The position numbers and the translations under genes are program-made. A stretch of 64,000 bases of DNA from Xenopus tropicalis (lineage: Eukaryota; Chordata; Amphibia; Anura; Pipidae): positions 50,771,516 to 50,835,515 of the forward strand of contig NC_030685.2 of NCBI RefSeq assembly GCF_000004195.4, in the 5' to 3' direction. The notes beneath the pieces are model-generated. The model ran no database searches and was not told the origin of the DNA. It saw only the letters and a list, made by a program, of their open reading frames with translations. This document shows positions 33,041-44,845 of the stretch, in pieces; positions within the stretch are counted from its first letter, which is position 1, and each line of letters opens with the position of its first letter.

Positions 33041-33483
33041 GATTATGCATCACAATTATCCTTATTGAGATAAAATTGCACACAAATGAATCCACGGCAG
33101 GTGCAGTTAAACAGTCTGTGTATTAGCTGAGGAATCAATACAGATCTGAAACATTTGCTTATTAGGTAAACTCTACAGTTTTAACATAAGTTAGCAAACT
33201 AGGATTCATACAACCTGCCAGAAAGTAACCAGCAGCCATCTTAGGTTACGTGCACTAATTAGATCCCTACATCTATATGAGAAGAAAGTCATAAAATATT
33301 TCATGAACGTTTTGAAAAGATTACTGAATCTATATCTATATATATTTTTTATTTCCATATCAGCCAATTGAACCCTGCTAAATCATTTGGTCATTCCGCA
33401 GAACAAAGCAAAAGCATTTGGAAAAAAAGCCATCCTCTGATTATGTATGTATATCTTTATTAAAGTGCTACTTATGTACGCAG
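33041..33483. other. No feature recognised
   Basis: Contains a short TATA-rich stretch at about 33330-33350; otherwise plain. Confidence 0.45.
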
Positions 33484-33745
33484 TAGTGACGAGTGAATCT
33501 GTCTCATTTCGATTTGCTGTAAAATGCGCAAAACTGTGAAAAAATTAGCGAAACAGCTAAAAATGTGCAAAACGCATAAAATGACATGAATGACACAATT
33601 TATTTTGCTTGCGTCATTTGTTGACACGTGTGCATGGTTTTGAGGCACATTATTTTTTTTGTTGCCTGGTGACTTTTTGCCGTGGTGAATTTTTGTGCCC
33701 ATTTCGCAAAATAATCCACCAATGGCGAAACGCGGAGTTGAGGCA
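33484..33745 (-). mobile_element. TAGTGATGAGCGAAT MITE, truncated, reverse
   Basis: Starts TAGTGACGAGTGAATCTGTC, the right terminus of the family read in reverse, and runs to CCAATGGCGAAACGC before losing similarity. AAAATGCGCAAAAC and GTGCAAAACGC repeats fill the interior. Confidence 0.65.
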
Positions 33746-33956
33746 TGACAATAGGAATTTATAATGGATAAAGCATACTTGCATACTGGATTTCCTCCAA
33801 ATATGTTCTGCAGACCTTGTACTGGAGTGTAAGAATCTGGTTTGTAAATTCAGCCAGTGGCAGTGGTTTTGAGCCTGAGTATGCAAGTGAGTCAATGGAG
33901 GAGGCTAGTATGTGGTTGCACTCCCTAACCAGGGTTTCATGATCAGACATCTCCCT

Positions 33957-34115
33957 TAGTGATGAGCGAATGTTTGCGCCAGGCATGGATTCGCAGTGAA
34001 TTTCTGCATTTTGCCATTGGTGAATTGTTTTGCGAAACTTGTGAAAATTCGTTATCCGGAAATTTTTTTGTCGCATATCAAATTGGGTGTCAAATTGGGC
34101 GTGGTCACGTAAAAA
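33957..34115 (+). mobile_element. TAGTGATGAGCGAAT MITE, left part only
   Basis: TAGTGATGAGCGAATGTTTG, CCAGGCATGGATTCGCAG and TGGGCGTGGTCACG follow the family's left half as in 20168-20500, then it stops. Confidence 0.75.
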
Positions 34116-34416
34116 AAATGGATGTGGTATTCAAGCATCACTGTGTAATAAACAGTGTACTTATCAAGCTGTGTAATGATTTCCAGCTATCATCTGTGTA
34201 TACCTCTGTGTAAAAATCCAGTGACATTTAAAAATGCCATGGTAAAATACAACTTTTATCCATCATGTTTTTTGTACTTTTTTTTTTTGACGGAATTTAC
34301 TTGTCACTAAATAAAACACACTCCTTGATAACTTTGCTGTTTATTTTACACAGCTTTGTACCTGTAATAGGCCCCTTACTGTCAGCAAACAAATAAAACT
34401 TAATAATATAGTACAC

Positions 34417-35984
34417 CATGGGCGTCCGCAGAAAATTTTCCAAGGGGGGGCAAGTAAGCTAGCATCATCCTGCAACAGACAAATATATATATATAAATAT
34501 ATATATTTTTTTTTTGCAGGATGATACTAGGGGAGGCTAAAGATGGCCCATACACAGACTGACCTACAGCTAATGTGACACTTAGTGGATTCGCTGCTGG
34601 CGTAAAAAGTTAACCTCCCAACTACCTCTTGCCGTTCCCACTGACTCCCAGGGATACTGTACAAAAGTGCGGGGGGGGCTTTTTTTTTTACCCTAAAATA
34701 TTTATTATGTAAAAGTATTTATACGCGCACTTCTGTTAGGGGATCTGCAAACATTTGTGTTTGTGATCAGTTAGCTTAAAGGGGTAGTTCGCATTCGAAT
34801 TCACTTTTATTTTTATTGGTTTTTCAGTTATTTAGCTTTTTGTTCAGCAGCTCTCCATTTGGTATTTCAGCAGCTATCTGGTTGCTAGGGTCTTATTTAC
34901 CCTAGCAACCAGGTAGTGGTTTAAACAAGAGATGGGAATATGAATAGTTAAGGGGCCTACTTGGAAAAATAAGAAATACAAAATTATAATAATAATAAAA
35001 TCGTAGCCTCACAGAGCAATATTTTTTGGCCCCCATTTGAAATCTGTATAGAGGCAGAAGAGAAAGGCAAATTATTAAAAAAAAATAATTAGGAAGACCA
35101 ATTGCAAAGTTGCTAGGAATAGGCCATTTTATAACATACTAAAGGTTAACTTAAAAGTAAACCACCCCTTTACAACAACAACAAACATTTGTAAAGCACT
35201 TTTCTCCCGTGGGACCCAAAGCGCATACTTTAGATGTGTTTATGTTAGTTTTATAGCAAGAAAGGCAGTGGATACTGACTCCCCATTATATACAGTGAGA
35301 CGCAGTCCTTATTTACAAAACCAGCACATTATATGCCATGAGGAGCAGTGGGTACAGATGGCAGATATTCAGGCCCTGGCACTATAACACTGGCACGGAT
35401 ATACAACATTGGCCCCACTGTAACTTACTATAAATGAACAAAACAATGACAAAAAAAAAAAAAAAATAGTAAGTGCAAAAAACAACAACAAATATATAAA
35501 CACACAATGAGCTTTTTCAGAGGGAAAGAGTTAACTTACCCTCCATCTGTTAGGGTAGGGGATAGATTATAAATTATTATAGATGTCAGGTCAGGCAAAA
35601 AACAATTTAATGTTAGCTAGTGATTCTTTAGAACTGTATAGTGCCTGTGTATAGTACCTGTGGGATGAAAACTGCAGCAAAAGTTGAGAGTTGGTTCTTA
35701 GGTAAAGTTACAGCTGCAGATTCTTCTTTTCAGTCTTCATTTCTGTTTCCAGTTTGCAAAATCTCCCGATCCCTGTGTGCATCTGTGCTCTGATTGGTCA
35801 ATTTTACTGTCTGTCAAGGAAGCTGTGCTCTGATTGGAGAATCCACAAGAAGAAAGATCCAATCAGAGCACAGCAAAACGGGCTTGAGGGGACAGAAACG
35901 GAGTAAGGTTTTTTTTTTTTTTTTTGCTACTTTTCCAGGGGGGGGGCAAGTGCCCCCTCTTGCCCCCTTCTGTGGACGCCCATG
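34417..35984. mobile_element. hAT-type element, 1568 bp, perfect 8-bp target duplication
   Basis: Left CATGGGCGTCCGCAGAAAAT, right CTTCTGTGGACGCCCATG. TAGTACAC occurs directly outside at 34409-34416 and 35985-35992. Both ends carry GGGGGGGCAAG-type subterminal text. No transposase frame is present, so it is non-autonomous. It contains a complete T2-type MITE (34776-35173) and a 16-bp-arm hairpin at about 35821-35876 (CTGTGCTCTGATTGG and inverse). A 79-residue ORF overlaps the T run and is not meaningful. Confidence 0.9.
34776..35173 (+). mobile_element. T2/Kolobok-type MITE nested in the hAT element
   Basis: Starts TTAAAGGGGTAGTTCGC, ends GTAAACCACCCCTTTAC, bounded by TTAA and a mutated TTAC. 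A 13-bp hairpin (GGTTGCTAGGG with CCCTAGCAACC) is characteristic. A reversed decayed copy lies at 38434-38732. Non-coding. Confidence 0.9.
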
Positions 35985-36061
35985 TAGTACACTGCTGTCC
36001 AACTGGAAGTTCCTCAATTGGTCACATGTGTAGGCCCTTCAGTTGTTTACACCTTAGATCT

Positions 36062-36620
36062 ATGCCCACTGTGTGTGCCAAACTCTGCCTGCCCTATGCT
36101 CCCTGTGTGTCCCACACTCAGCCTTCCCTATGCTGCCTGTGTGTGCCATACTCTGCCTGCCATATGCTGCCTGTGTGTGCCATACTCTGCCTGTACTATG
36201 CTGCCTGTGTATGCCATACTCTGCCTGCTCTATGCTGCATGTGTATGCCATACTCTGCCTGCCCTATGCTGCCTGTGTGTGCCATACTTTTCCTGCCCTA
36301 TGCCCCCTGTGTATGCCATACTCTGCCTGCCCTATGCCCCTTGTGTGCCAAACTCTGCCTTCCCTATGCTGCCTGTGTGTCCCATACTCCGCCTGCCCTA
36401 TGCTGCCAGTGTGTGCCATACTTGTCCTGCCCTATGTTGCCTGCGTGTCCCATACTCTGCCTTCCCTATGCTGCCTGTGTGTGCTATACTCTGCCTGTCC
36501 TATGCTGCCTGTGTGTGCCATACTCTGTCTGCCCTTTGCCCTCTGTGTGTCCCATACTTTGCCTGACCTATGTTGTCTGTGTGTGCCATACTCTGCCTGC
36601 CCTATGCTGCTTGTGTTAAG
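36062..36620. repeat. 34-bp tandem array
   Basis: About 16 copies of a unit with TGTGCCATACTCTGCCTGCC and CTATGCTGCCTGTG; successive CATACT landmarks are 34 bp apart. Most copies differ by a few bases. Since 34 is not a multiple of 3 and the unit has no stop, all three forward frames are open and give Cys/Pro/Leu-rich hypothetical proteins of 231, 213 and 182 residues. I treat these as artefacts. Confidence 0.95.
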
Positions 36621-36644
36621 ATACCAAGGAAGGCCCTCCCCTTT

Positions 36645-36850
36645 AAGCCAAATAGGGATTTGTTTTGTCCATATACTTCAATATACTTCAAGCTTGCCAA
36701 CTACATCAAAGTAATCTCCAGTCTGTCCAGTCCTACACTTCTATTGCTTCAATATGCATTTATCAAAGGGACTGAGTTTTACCAGCAACTTACTTGTTTT
36801 AAGTTTTAAACCCCCAAATGGTTTCCCTTTTTCTTGGTTCCACTGGAATC
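36645..36850. repeat. Unnamed dispersed repeat, copy B
   Basis: AAATAGGGATTTGTTTTGTC, TTCAAGCTTGCCAACTA and TTAAACCCCCAAATGG match 10426-10615. It follows CCCTCCCCTTTAA, a TTAA-type MITE edge, just as copy A follows one. Confidence 0.65.
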
Positions 36851-38433
36851 ACTGTAGCTTGGAAAGGTAGGGACTACAACATGGAGCTCCATGGAGGGTT
36901 TAATTTTAAAGTTTTTTTTGTGTGTAACCTCTTTATTGGCTCAACAACTGCCTTCCTGGACTAGTACCAGTAGAACATGGCTTACACTGAAATCTTTCAC
37001 CCAAAATGGGCCTTTGCTAAGTGGACGAGGAAGGTGAGGGTGTTGTGAAACTACACCACTCTTCCTTCTATACAAAAAAAGAAAGAGGGTGCCAGTGGTT
37101 CTTGGAAACAAAGCAAAAAGGGTTTATTTAACATCCATAGGTTTACTCACAGCACTTCTCAGTGGCAAAGTGGTACAGGCAACATCACATGTAGAGTATA
37201 ATACAGGCTGACACTCCCCTGAGGACCGACTTTATATATTTTCAAATTTTTTTAAGACCTGTTAGTGTAATGAGAGTGATTATTTCAGCACTATATTTAT
37301 TTAAATGGTATTATTAGAGCAGTTTTAGTTTAACATAAACCTAAATCTTATCACTTTACTGTTGCTAAATTATAAGAATATATGAATCTCATTAACACTG
37401 ACACTTTTATTCAGGTGGGAGAGCTAATTAAAGCCAGCTGCAGAACCCATCACTAGGTGACCGAGCTTTATTTTTGCAAGTAAACATCTAATTTATTTTA
37501 TGTAAAAAATACATATAAAATTAATGTTTCTCTGCCTAACACTTCATTCCATTAATTAGCATTCAGGATGAGGAGAGAAGCCATAATCCTCAGCCCCAAA
37601 GTATTGTAGTGAGGGTTGTGTGGGGGAAAAATGGAATTTGTAAAATAAAAATATTTTATTAGTATTTACAAAAATAAAACTAATTATTAGCATAGATCTT
37701 AACAAAGAAAGACCAAAAAGTTGACAATATATATGCTTGTAGCATATTGCTATTCCTAATTCAGTCAATGTATGTCAATGCTCTATTTCCCTCTTCTATG
37801 TAGCAGCTATACTGTCAATTGTTGTATCCATCCCTGTGTTTCACCCTTCATTCTTACTATGATACCAGGGCAAATAAGTACTCAGAAGAACATAATTAAG
37901 ACAATCAGATGAAAAATTGCATTCTGATTCCTTTCTTATTTATTGCTCATTTTCTGAAACTTTTAAACATTACAAAAACTATTTCTTATATAAACATTCA
38001 TAAATGACTGGCAGCAAACTACTGAAATTGGTTTGAAGTTTGAAGACTTGCCAATTTGTTTTACTCTAGCAGCAATATCACAAGCAATATCACAAGCTAT
38101 TTGCAGTCTTGGCCTGTATAATATTGTTGTAAGCTATTATTCAAAAAACAAAACCTCTATCCCATATGAACTGTGTGCAAAAAATGGAATTTACTGTCTT
38201 TACAAACTAAGGTTAGTGAACTGGCCATGACTTGCTGAACAGAATATTTTTACAAATATTTTTCAGTATATTTTTTTTAACAATCTTTTAAAAATGGGCC
38301 CTTTGAAATGCATAATTTAACTGCTGTTTTCCAAGTGAAACACTGAAATTACTCTTTTATTGGCAGAGTAGGCCCTAATGCATTTGTCATGACATGGTAG
38401 AAACCATAAGTAATGCAGTATACTGGTATGCCA
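36851..38433. other. No feature recognised
   Basis: A+T-rich; a 70-residue minus ORF at 37556-37768 is unremarkable. Confidence 0.5.
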
Positions 38434-38732
38434 TTTAAAGGGGTGGTTCACATGTCAGTATGTTATCAAATGTTTTATTACTAGCAACTTTGAAGTTGGC
38501 CTGCATGATTTACTTTTCATAGTTTTACTTTATTTGCCTTCCTCTTCTACATCTTTCCAGCTTTCAAATGGGGTTCACTGACCCCGGCAGCAAATAACGA
38601 TTGCTCAGTGAGCTTACAATGTTATTATTATTGTAACTTTTTTATACTTATCTTTCTATTCAGTCCCTCTCCTATTCATATTACAGTCTTTTATTAAAAC
38701 TCTCATTAAAAAACTCTTAATTTCCCCTTCAA
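38434..38732 (-). mobile_element. Decayed T2/Kolobok-type MITE, reverse
   Basis: TTAAAGGGGTGGTTCACATG at the left matches the right end of the 34776-35173 copy in reverse. AGTATGTTATCAAATG and TTTCAAATGGGG also correspond. The far end (TTTCCCCTTCAAA) is degraded. Confidence 0.78.
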
Positions 38733-40327
38733 ACAAAGAATCCTAGAAGTTTACATGCTTTTACCACACACAAATATGTAATTCTGGGCATATGTATGCA
38801 GAACTATTGAAATTTCAAAAGTGTTGACAAACTTTCAAGCATCTCTGTACATGATGGTCACAAAACAATCCCATTAGGTGTTGAAATATTTTTCATAACC
38901 TTAAGTTAATGCTCAAAATCATATTACATACATCAATTCTGTATATGATTTTCAAGTCAGATTTATTGTGGTTCTGGTATTGAAGGAAAGCAATGACTAT
39001 TTTTGATTATTATTTCTGTTTGATTTTCATGTAGAGAAAGTGAATGGAACAAAAACAGAACTAAATTAAGGTTCATCTTGCTTCTTTAGAACACATCAAA
39101 TGGAGAACTCAAAAAGAAACCCCCAGGAAAAAATAATAGGACAGTGTATCTTTATTCTGGAAAATGGTAGATGTTTGTGTGCGACATCATAGTGATCACT
39201 CGTTGCAGTCTTTAGAATAACCCCTGCGTGGTAAATTTCTTTGTCACAATGAAGATAGGCAGAGACAACAGAATTGCAGGAATATTTGTATTGCATTGTT
39301 GATAGGAAACCCACTGAGTCTCAGAAGACCATTCCAGCTGATGCAGCCAATGTCTTTTGTGGCTTATGGTGAACATTGCCCACATAAGAATATAAAAAAA
39401 TCAAGCAAACATTATATTAAAGATTATAGAAAAAAGTGCGTGGGCCTAAACTTGTTTGGAGAGAGATTAATCCAAGAACATTTTTGAGCTATTATATCAA
39501 ATATAATAGTCAAACAGAAACATGCACATAGACATTACTAGCACACCTTATAAACGTACCCCATGTATGAAAATATCAAATCTAAAATATATGTTCTAAA
39601 TAAGATATACAGATATGTAGCTTTATATAAAAATAATTTTATGAATAAAATGAAAATTAAAAATGAATGACTAACAATCTCATTATGGGAAGACAAGCAC
39701 AATCTCATTATGGGAAGACAAACACCTTAACAACTTGTAACTATTGTGATAATCTACATGCAGGTTACTGGAAAAATGAAGACTTTAATATAATGCTGTA
39801 TTTACCTTTTTGTTGATTTAATACATCACTATTAAATATAAAAGCATTCCAAAATATACACACATATACAGCTGACAACAAAAATACACTTGATTTACTA
39901 GATTACCCAATTCATTTCCAAGGTTCCAAAACAGATTCACATTTTAAAACATTCTCTTAAAGAGGGTTTATACCCAAATATAACATTTTGCATAATGTAA
40001 GCTACTTTTTCATGCACATTAATCACAAATATTGAATTAACTACTAGCCCTTAACTATGTATATGATTGAAAATATGTTGCATTAATCACCTCAAAAATA
40101 AAGTTTTTTGGAATTTCTATTTTCATATATGGGATAATGCAATAAACAGAAAAAAACAAAAAAAACAATCAAGAAAATCTTTTGTGAACTTGCAAAAAAT
40201 GTGTTTATAATATATAATATGTGTGCATATAATGCATATTTTTACTGTTAACAGCTTTTCTTCCCTTTACTAAAATGCAAGTGCCAGCAATAAAAATCCA
40301 TATTCAGAAGGTACATCTTGTGATGCT
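38733..40327. other. No gene recognised; one 25-bp tandem duplication
   Basis: CAATCTCATTATGGGAAGAC occurs twice, 25 bp apart, at about 39676-39725, with almost no divergence. Otherwise A+T-rich with no feature. Confidence 0.55.
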
Positions 40328-40692
40328 GAAACCCATTATCCAGAAAGCTCCGAATTACGGAAATGCCCTCTCCCTTTTCTCTGTAATAATAAAACAGTAC
40401 CTTGCACTTGATCCCAACTAAGATATAATTAAAACTTACGGGGCTGGCAAAGCAATTCTATTTGGTTTATTTAATGTCTAAATAGTTTTTTAGCAGACTT
40501 AGGGGCCTATTTATCAAAGTACGATAGGCTCTCAATACAAAAAAATCGTATTCTTTCTAAGTTTTCAAACCTTGCGTATTTTCGCCCATTTATTCGCTAA
40601 TTTGCGCAACTTTTTTGTACTGTGCGGCAAAAATTACGCAACAAAATTGTCCAGAAAATCCCAGGTCCTGAGCATTCTGGAAACAGGGCCCA
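40328..40692. mobile_element. CAGGTATCGGACC MITE, copy 3, with another fragment inserted
   Basis: GAAACCCATTATCCAGAAAG and CCTTGCACTTGATCCCAAC match the family up to about 40500; CCCAGGTCCTGAGCATTCTG resumes at about 40652. Between them lies foreign text starting GGGGCCTATTTATCAAAGTA (40501-40650), a MITE end of another family. Confidence 0.75.
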
Positions 40693-41380
40693 TATTTATA
40701 ATATGAAAGCCTGCTTTTGCTAGTTGTTAACATCACATGCTGTTTGCGTCTATAGTTAATAGATGTCATACTGTTCTTTTTCTACTTTTTGACCTTTTTT
40801 GACTTTGACCTTCTCAATAAAAGTAATGGGCTTGGCTTTGAAACCTGTAAAACCTGTTGAGATTGTGACTTTACATATTGCGGCCCCATCCCACTGCCAG
40901 TGATTACCTGAAACCCCCCCCCATGTCAACATTGCTGATGTCCAACACAGCCAGTTGCCAAAGTTGCTAGCTCACTGACCCATCTGTTGCCTAACCATAG
41001 TTTCGGCCTAAAAAAACCCTACTGTTTCACACACATTTGTTGCTGCAAACCTTTGTTTACTTGGACACAAGATTAATAACTAGTTCTCTATGTACAGTAC
41101 ATAAATGCTGAACCCCTAGTTTCTCAGAATTAATGATTTATCACAAAGGGAACAAGGTTCTTTGTATCATATAAAAGCTTTTTACATTATTTGACTTACA
41201 TTATTTGCTTACCCACTGCAGACTTGAATAGCCTGTTTATGAGACAATACTGCACATACAGTAGATCTAGTAAAGCCCATGAACTTTTATCCCCATTTGT
41301 GGCCACAGAAACTGTATGCAAGTTGAATGTATGAATGTTATTTTTAGAAATTCCAACTTACTTTTTCATGTGCCTACAGT
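40693..41380. other. No feature recognised
   Basis: No gene or repeat ends seen; C8-9 run at about 40913-40921. Confidence 0.45.
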
Positions 41381-44300
41381 TCTTTTTTTTTCTTTCAATA
41401 TATATTTATTTCGAAATAGCATAAAAAATACAGGCTGCTATACAGGTATCGTAGTGTGTACAAAAAATTAAGACCGTAATGTAATGGAGCATTTTGGTGA
41501 GACAAAGATAGTGAATGTCGATATAATGAGTAGTCTGTAGGCATACCATAGGGGGCCAAAGGGGTTCCCTTGCGGGGCCACTCTAGGTCCCTATCTTTTG
41601 TAATCTTATATAAAAGCAGGATAACTAACTATAACTATATACAATGGACAGGTTATGTTACTTTGAGTTTTGTTAGGGAGATGCTGGGCGGTCTTAAGCC
41701 TTATTGCTTTTCTGTTCAATGCCCACTGTGGTTTTTTATTTTATAGTTGGGGTTACAATGAGAGGAGGAAAGTAGGGTAGTCTGCCCCGTGTCTGTAGAC
41801 AAGCCATGGCTCCCAAATATTAATAAACTGTTTATGTGAATCAGATAAGATACTAGATATTTTTTACATAGCCATGATTCCATCAACTTTATTTTTAAGA
41901 GCTTTGAACGGAATTTGTTTCATTTTACAAGCTTTCGTGACTTTTGTTCATTTGGCTACCGTCATGATAACTGTAAAAAGTTGAAATTGTTTCACTGTAA
42001 GGGCATCAGGTTTCTTACATAACAGGGCGGTGGTTGGATGTTTAGGGACTGAGACTCTAAATATGGAGTGGACCATAGTGAATACTCTTATCCAGAATCT
42101 CTGAGCTTTAGGGCAAGACCACCATATGTGGAACATCGAACCAGGTTGATCACATCCCCGGAAACATCTTGGGTTGGCTGTAGGCAAAAATTTCGCTATA
42201 TGAGCTGGAACAAGGTACCACCTAAGAAGCACTTTATAATTCTCCTCCAGGAGGGAGACGTTGCGTGAGAAACCTTTAACTGTTAGCAATATAGACTCCC
42301 ATTCCTCCTGTGCCAGGCTAGATTGCGTATCAGTTTGCCATGCTGTGACATATGAAAGGTTTAGCTGTTTCGTCCGGGAAAAAGGCACTGTGTAATAGGG
42401 AGACTGATTTCCTATGTTTAGGGTTTTTCAAGCACCAGCTCTCAAAAAAGGTCTCTGTTTTGTCTAATTGGCTATGTAACCTCCATTGAGAATGGGCAAA
42501 GTGCAGAAGCTGTCTCATACGAAACCATTTAGAGAAAAGAACCTTGTAAGTATCTAAAAAAGCTTGCGGTAAGAAGGTGTATGCTTGTTGACTCTTGGGG
42601 GCTTCTTGTTCCACATGAACTTTATGATATGGGATTCAAATTTGTACAAATCTGGTTTCGGGATAGAGATAGGGAGGGTGCGGAACAGGTAGAGCAGCTT
42701 TGGCAGTAATGTCATTTTAACAGAGTTTATGTGACCTATCCAAGAGATATTGTGTGTACTCCACCCCTCCAGAAGAGACACCAGGGATTTGAACATTGCC
42801 ATATAGTTAAATTCATACAGGGAGTTGTATGATTTGGTTAACTTTACCCCTAGTATAGAGATATAATGGGGCTGCCAGTGAAAATCAAAATTAAGTTTTA
42901 GAAGTTTCACTGCATGCTCTGGTAAATTGATGTTAAGAGCTTCGGTTTTGTTGTGGTTAATATATAGCCCTGAAATGGTTCCAAAAGCCTGTAAAACATT
43001 ATATAGTTATATATAAGTTTGGAAGTGAGGTTAGAGGTCTGGAGACTATCAGGGTCAAATCATCAGCGAAAAGACTGACTTTGTGATGGGTTTCTCCTAC
43101 TTCAAGGCCTGTGATATTTGGATTAGCTCTACGTGCTGTTGCTAGGGCCTCAATAGCTAGGCCGAACAATATTGGTGAAAGGGGGCAACCCTGTCTGGTC
43201 CCACAGCTTATAGGGAAGATGCAGGAGGAAAAGCCTAATATGTTCACTAGAGCTGTGGGAGCTCTGTATAGCGCTTTAATCCACAAGATCAAGTTAGTCC
43301 CAAAGCCCCATTTGTTTAGTATATAATATAGGTAGTCCCATGATAGGGAATCAAAGGCTTTCCTAATATCCAGTTTAAGGAGCATAGATTGTATGTGAGA
43401 TTGATTAGTGTAGTAGGTTAGGAAGGTGATGTGTCTGATTGCATCAGATTCTTGTCTCCCGGGTATAAACCCTGCTTGATCTTTATGAATCAAGGAGGGG
43501 AGGAAAGTGTTAATTTTGTATGCTATTATTTTCCCAAGTAGTTTAATGTCTGTATTCAGAACTGAGATAGGTCTGTAGTTCTTAACGTCTGATAGGTCTG
43601 AGTTGGGTTTAGGTATAGCTGAAATTTTTGCTTGGAGGGACTCCTGTCTTAAAGTACCTCCGGCCTTGAGGCTATTTAGCATTGCTGTAAGGTGTGGGGT
43701 AAGCTCCTTTGTGAATTTTTTGTAGTAGATGTTGGACAAACCATCGATACCAGGAGCAGTACCTGATTTTAGATTCCTAATGGCATTAGTAACTTCTCCA
43801 GCGGAAATCTCCTTTTCTGTTAAATCAAATTGATCTTGGGAGAGTTTAGGGAGGTTAAGGTCACAAAAGAACTTATCATATGTTTTGCAAAATATAGGGA
43901 CTGGGTTAGTGTATAGTTTTTGGTAGAATGAAGCAAACTCGTTAGCAATCTTTATGGGATTTCCTGTTTGGAAGCCTTGAGCTGTGCGTATGCGATGAAT
44001 GGAGGGGAAGGGATCCCAATTGTTTAGTTTACATGCTAATGACCTACCTGGCTTATCTAGTGAGTAAAATCATTTATGCTTAGCCCATCTAAGTTTCTTT
44101 TCAGCTGCTGTGGTTAGCAGTATATCTAGTTCCGTCTGGAGTTGAGATATTTGGGGTTGGTAGTCAACGAGAGGGTCTTCTATCTGTTTAAGGGCCATTT
44201 GGTCCAGGGAATGAGTGAGAAGTTGGATCACCTGCAAACCTATCTGGATAAATTGTCCCCTAATCACTGGTTTGTGTGCCTCCCATAATGTGGAAGCCGT

Positions 44301-44415
44301 GGGGCCAGACTGGGAATTCTCTATGAAATATTGTGACAAGCCCTTTTTAATGTTCTCCATTACTTCAGGAAAGCTTAACAATGACTTATTTAGTCTCCAA
44401 AATCTATTATTTTCT
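41381..44415 (-). mobile_element. L1-like LINE, 5'-truncated
   Basis: About 3.03 kb on the minus strand. The 3' end is an A tract (plus-strand T run at 41381-41394). The ORF2 protein is traceable from the linker between endonuclease and reverse transcriptase down to the C-terminal Cys-rich segment, then about 570 bp of 3' non-coding sequence follows. The endonuclease and ORF1 are absent, which is typical 5' truncation during target-primed insertion. TTC plus eight T occurs at both edges and may be the target duplication, but the low complexity makes this weak. Confidence 0.9.
41948..44381 (-). pseudogene. L1-like ORF2 (reverse transcriptase and C-terminal part)
   Basis: In order on the minus strand: pre-RT linker with TLWEAHKPVIRGQFIQIG (44070-44381); a frame change; RT in an open 246-residue stretch (42999-43739) with NYRPISVLNTDIKLLGKIIA, IHKDQAGFIPGR, LLKLDIRKAFDSLSWDYL, GTRQGCPLSPILFGLAIE and the catalytic VSLFADDLTL; then, after further frame changes (42330-42910), the C-terminal CFRGCDQPGSMFHIWWSCPK, which matches the L1 Cys/His segment. 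The FADD box is intact. At least three frame shifts separate the pieces, so no full protein is made. The RT would copy its own RNA at a nicked genomic site in the nucleus. Confidence 0.92.
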
Positions 44416-44837
44416 TTTTTTTAATCAGATTTAATTGTTAGTAGCAATTGATTAAGCATAACATTGCAAATAAACAAAGCACTGCATGGATTCCTACTAT
44501 CTGTAAATGAATGAAAGCAGTTAATAGCTGAAGAAGACCTCTCTCATGCACTTATTGCAGGGCATGTAATTATTTTCTGCAATTTGCTCAGTATCACTCT
44601 GAAAGTGTTTAAAAAGGCAATTATTGAGTTTTAGTAACATAGGCTGACTGGCAGTGTCAATTTACTACCTAATCCTCTGTGGGATTATGTGCCCAGCTTC
44701 CTTAAGGAATAGGCAGTTCTGAGCCCCAGTGCATGCTTTACTCTCAGTATCTGAGTAAAAGAATTTTCTGCTGGGGGAAACAAGGTATATTTGGTAACCA
44801 GTCTTTATACACAACATAAGAAAAACATTTGAATTTT
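44416..44837. other. No feature recognised
   Basis: Plain A+T-rich sequence between the LINE and a hAT element. Confidence 0.45.
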
Positions 44838-44845
44838 CTTACCAG

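Noticed and set aside
35924..36714. Three long Cys/Pro-rich plus-strand ORFs (231, 213, 182 residues)
   Set aside because: All arise from the same stop-free 34-bp tandem unit read in three frames; nothing favours one frame.
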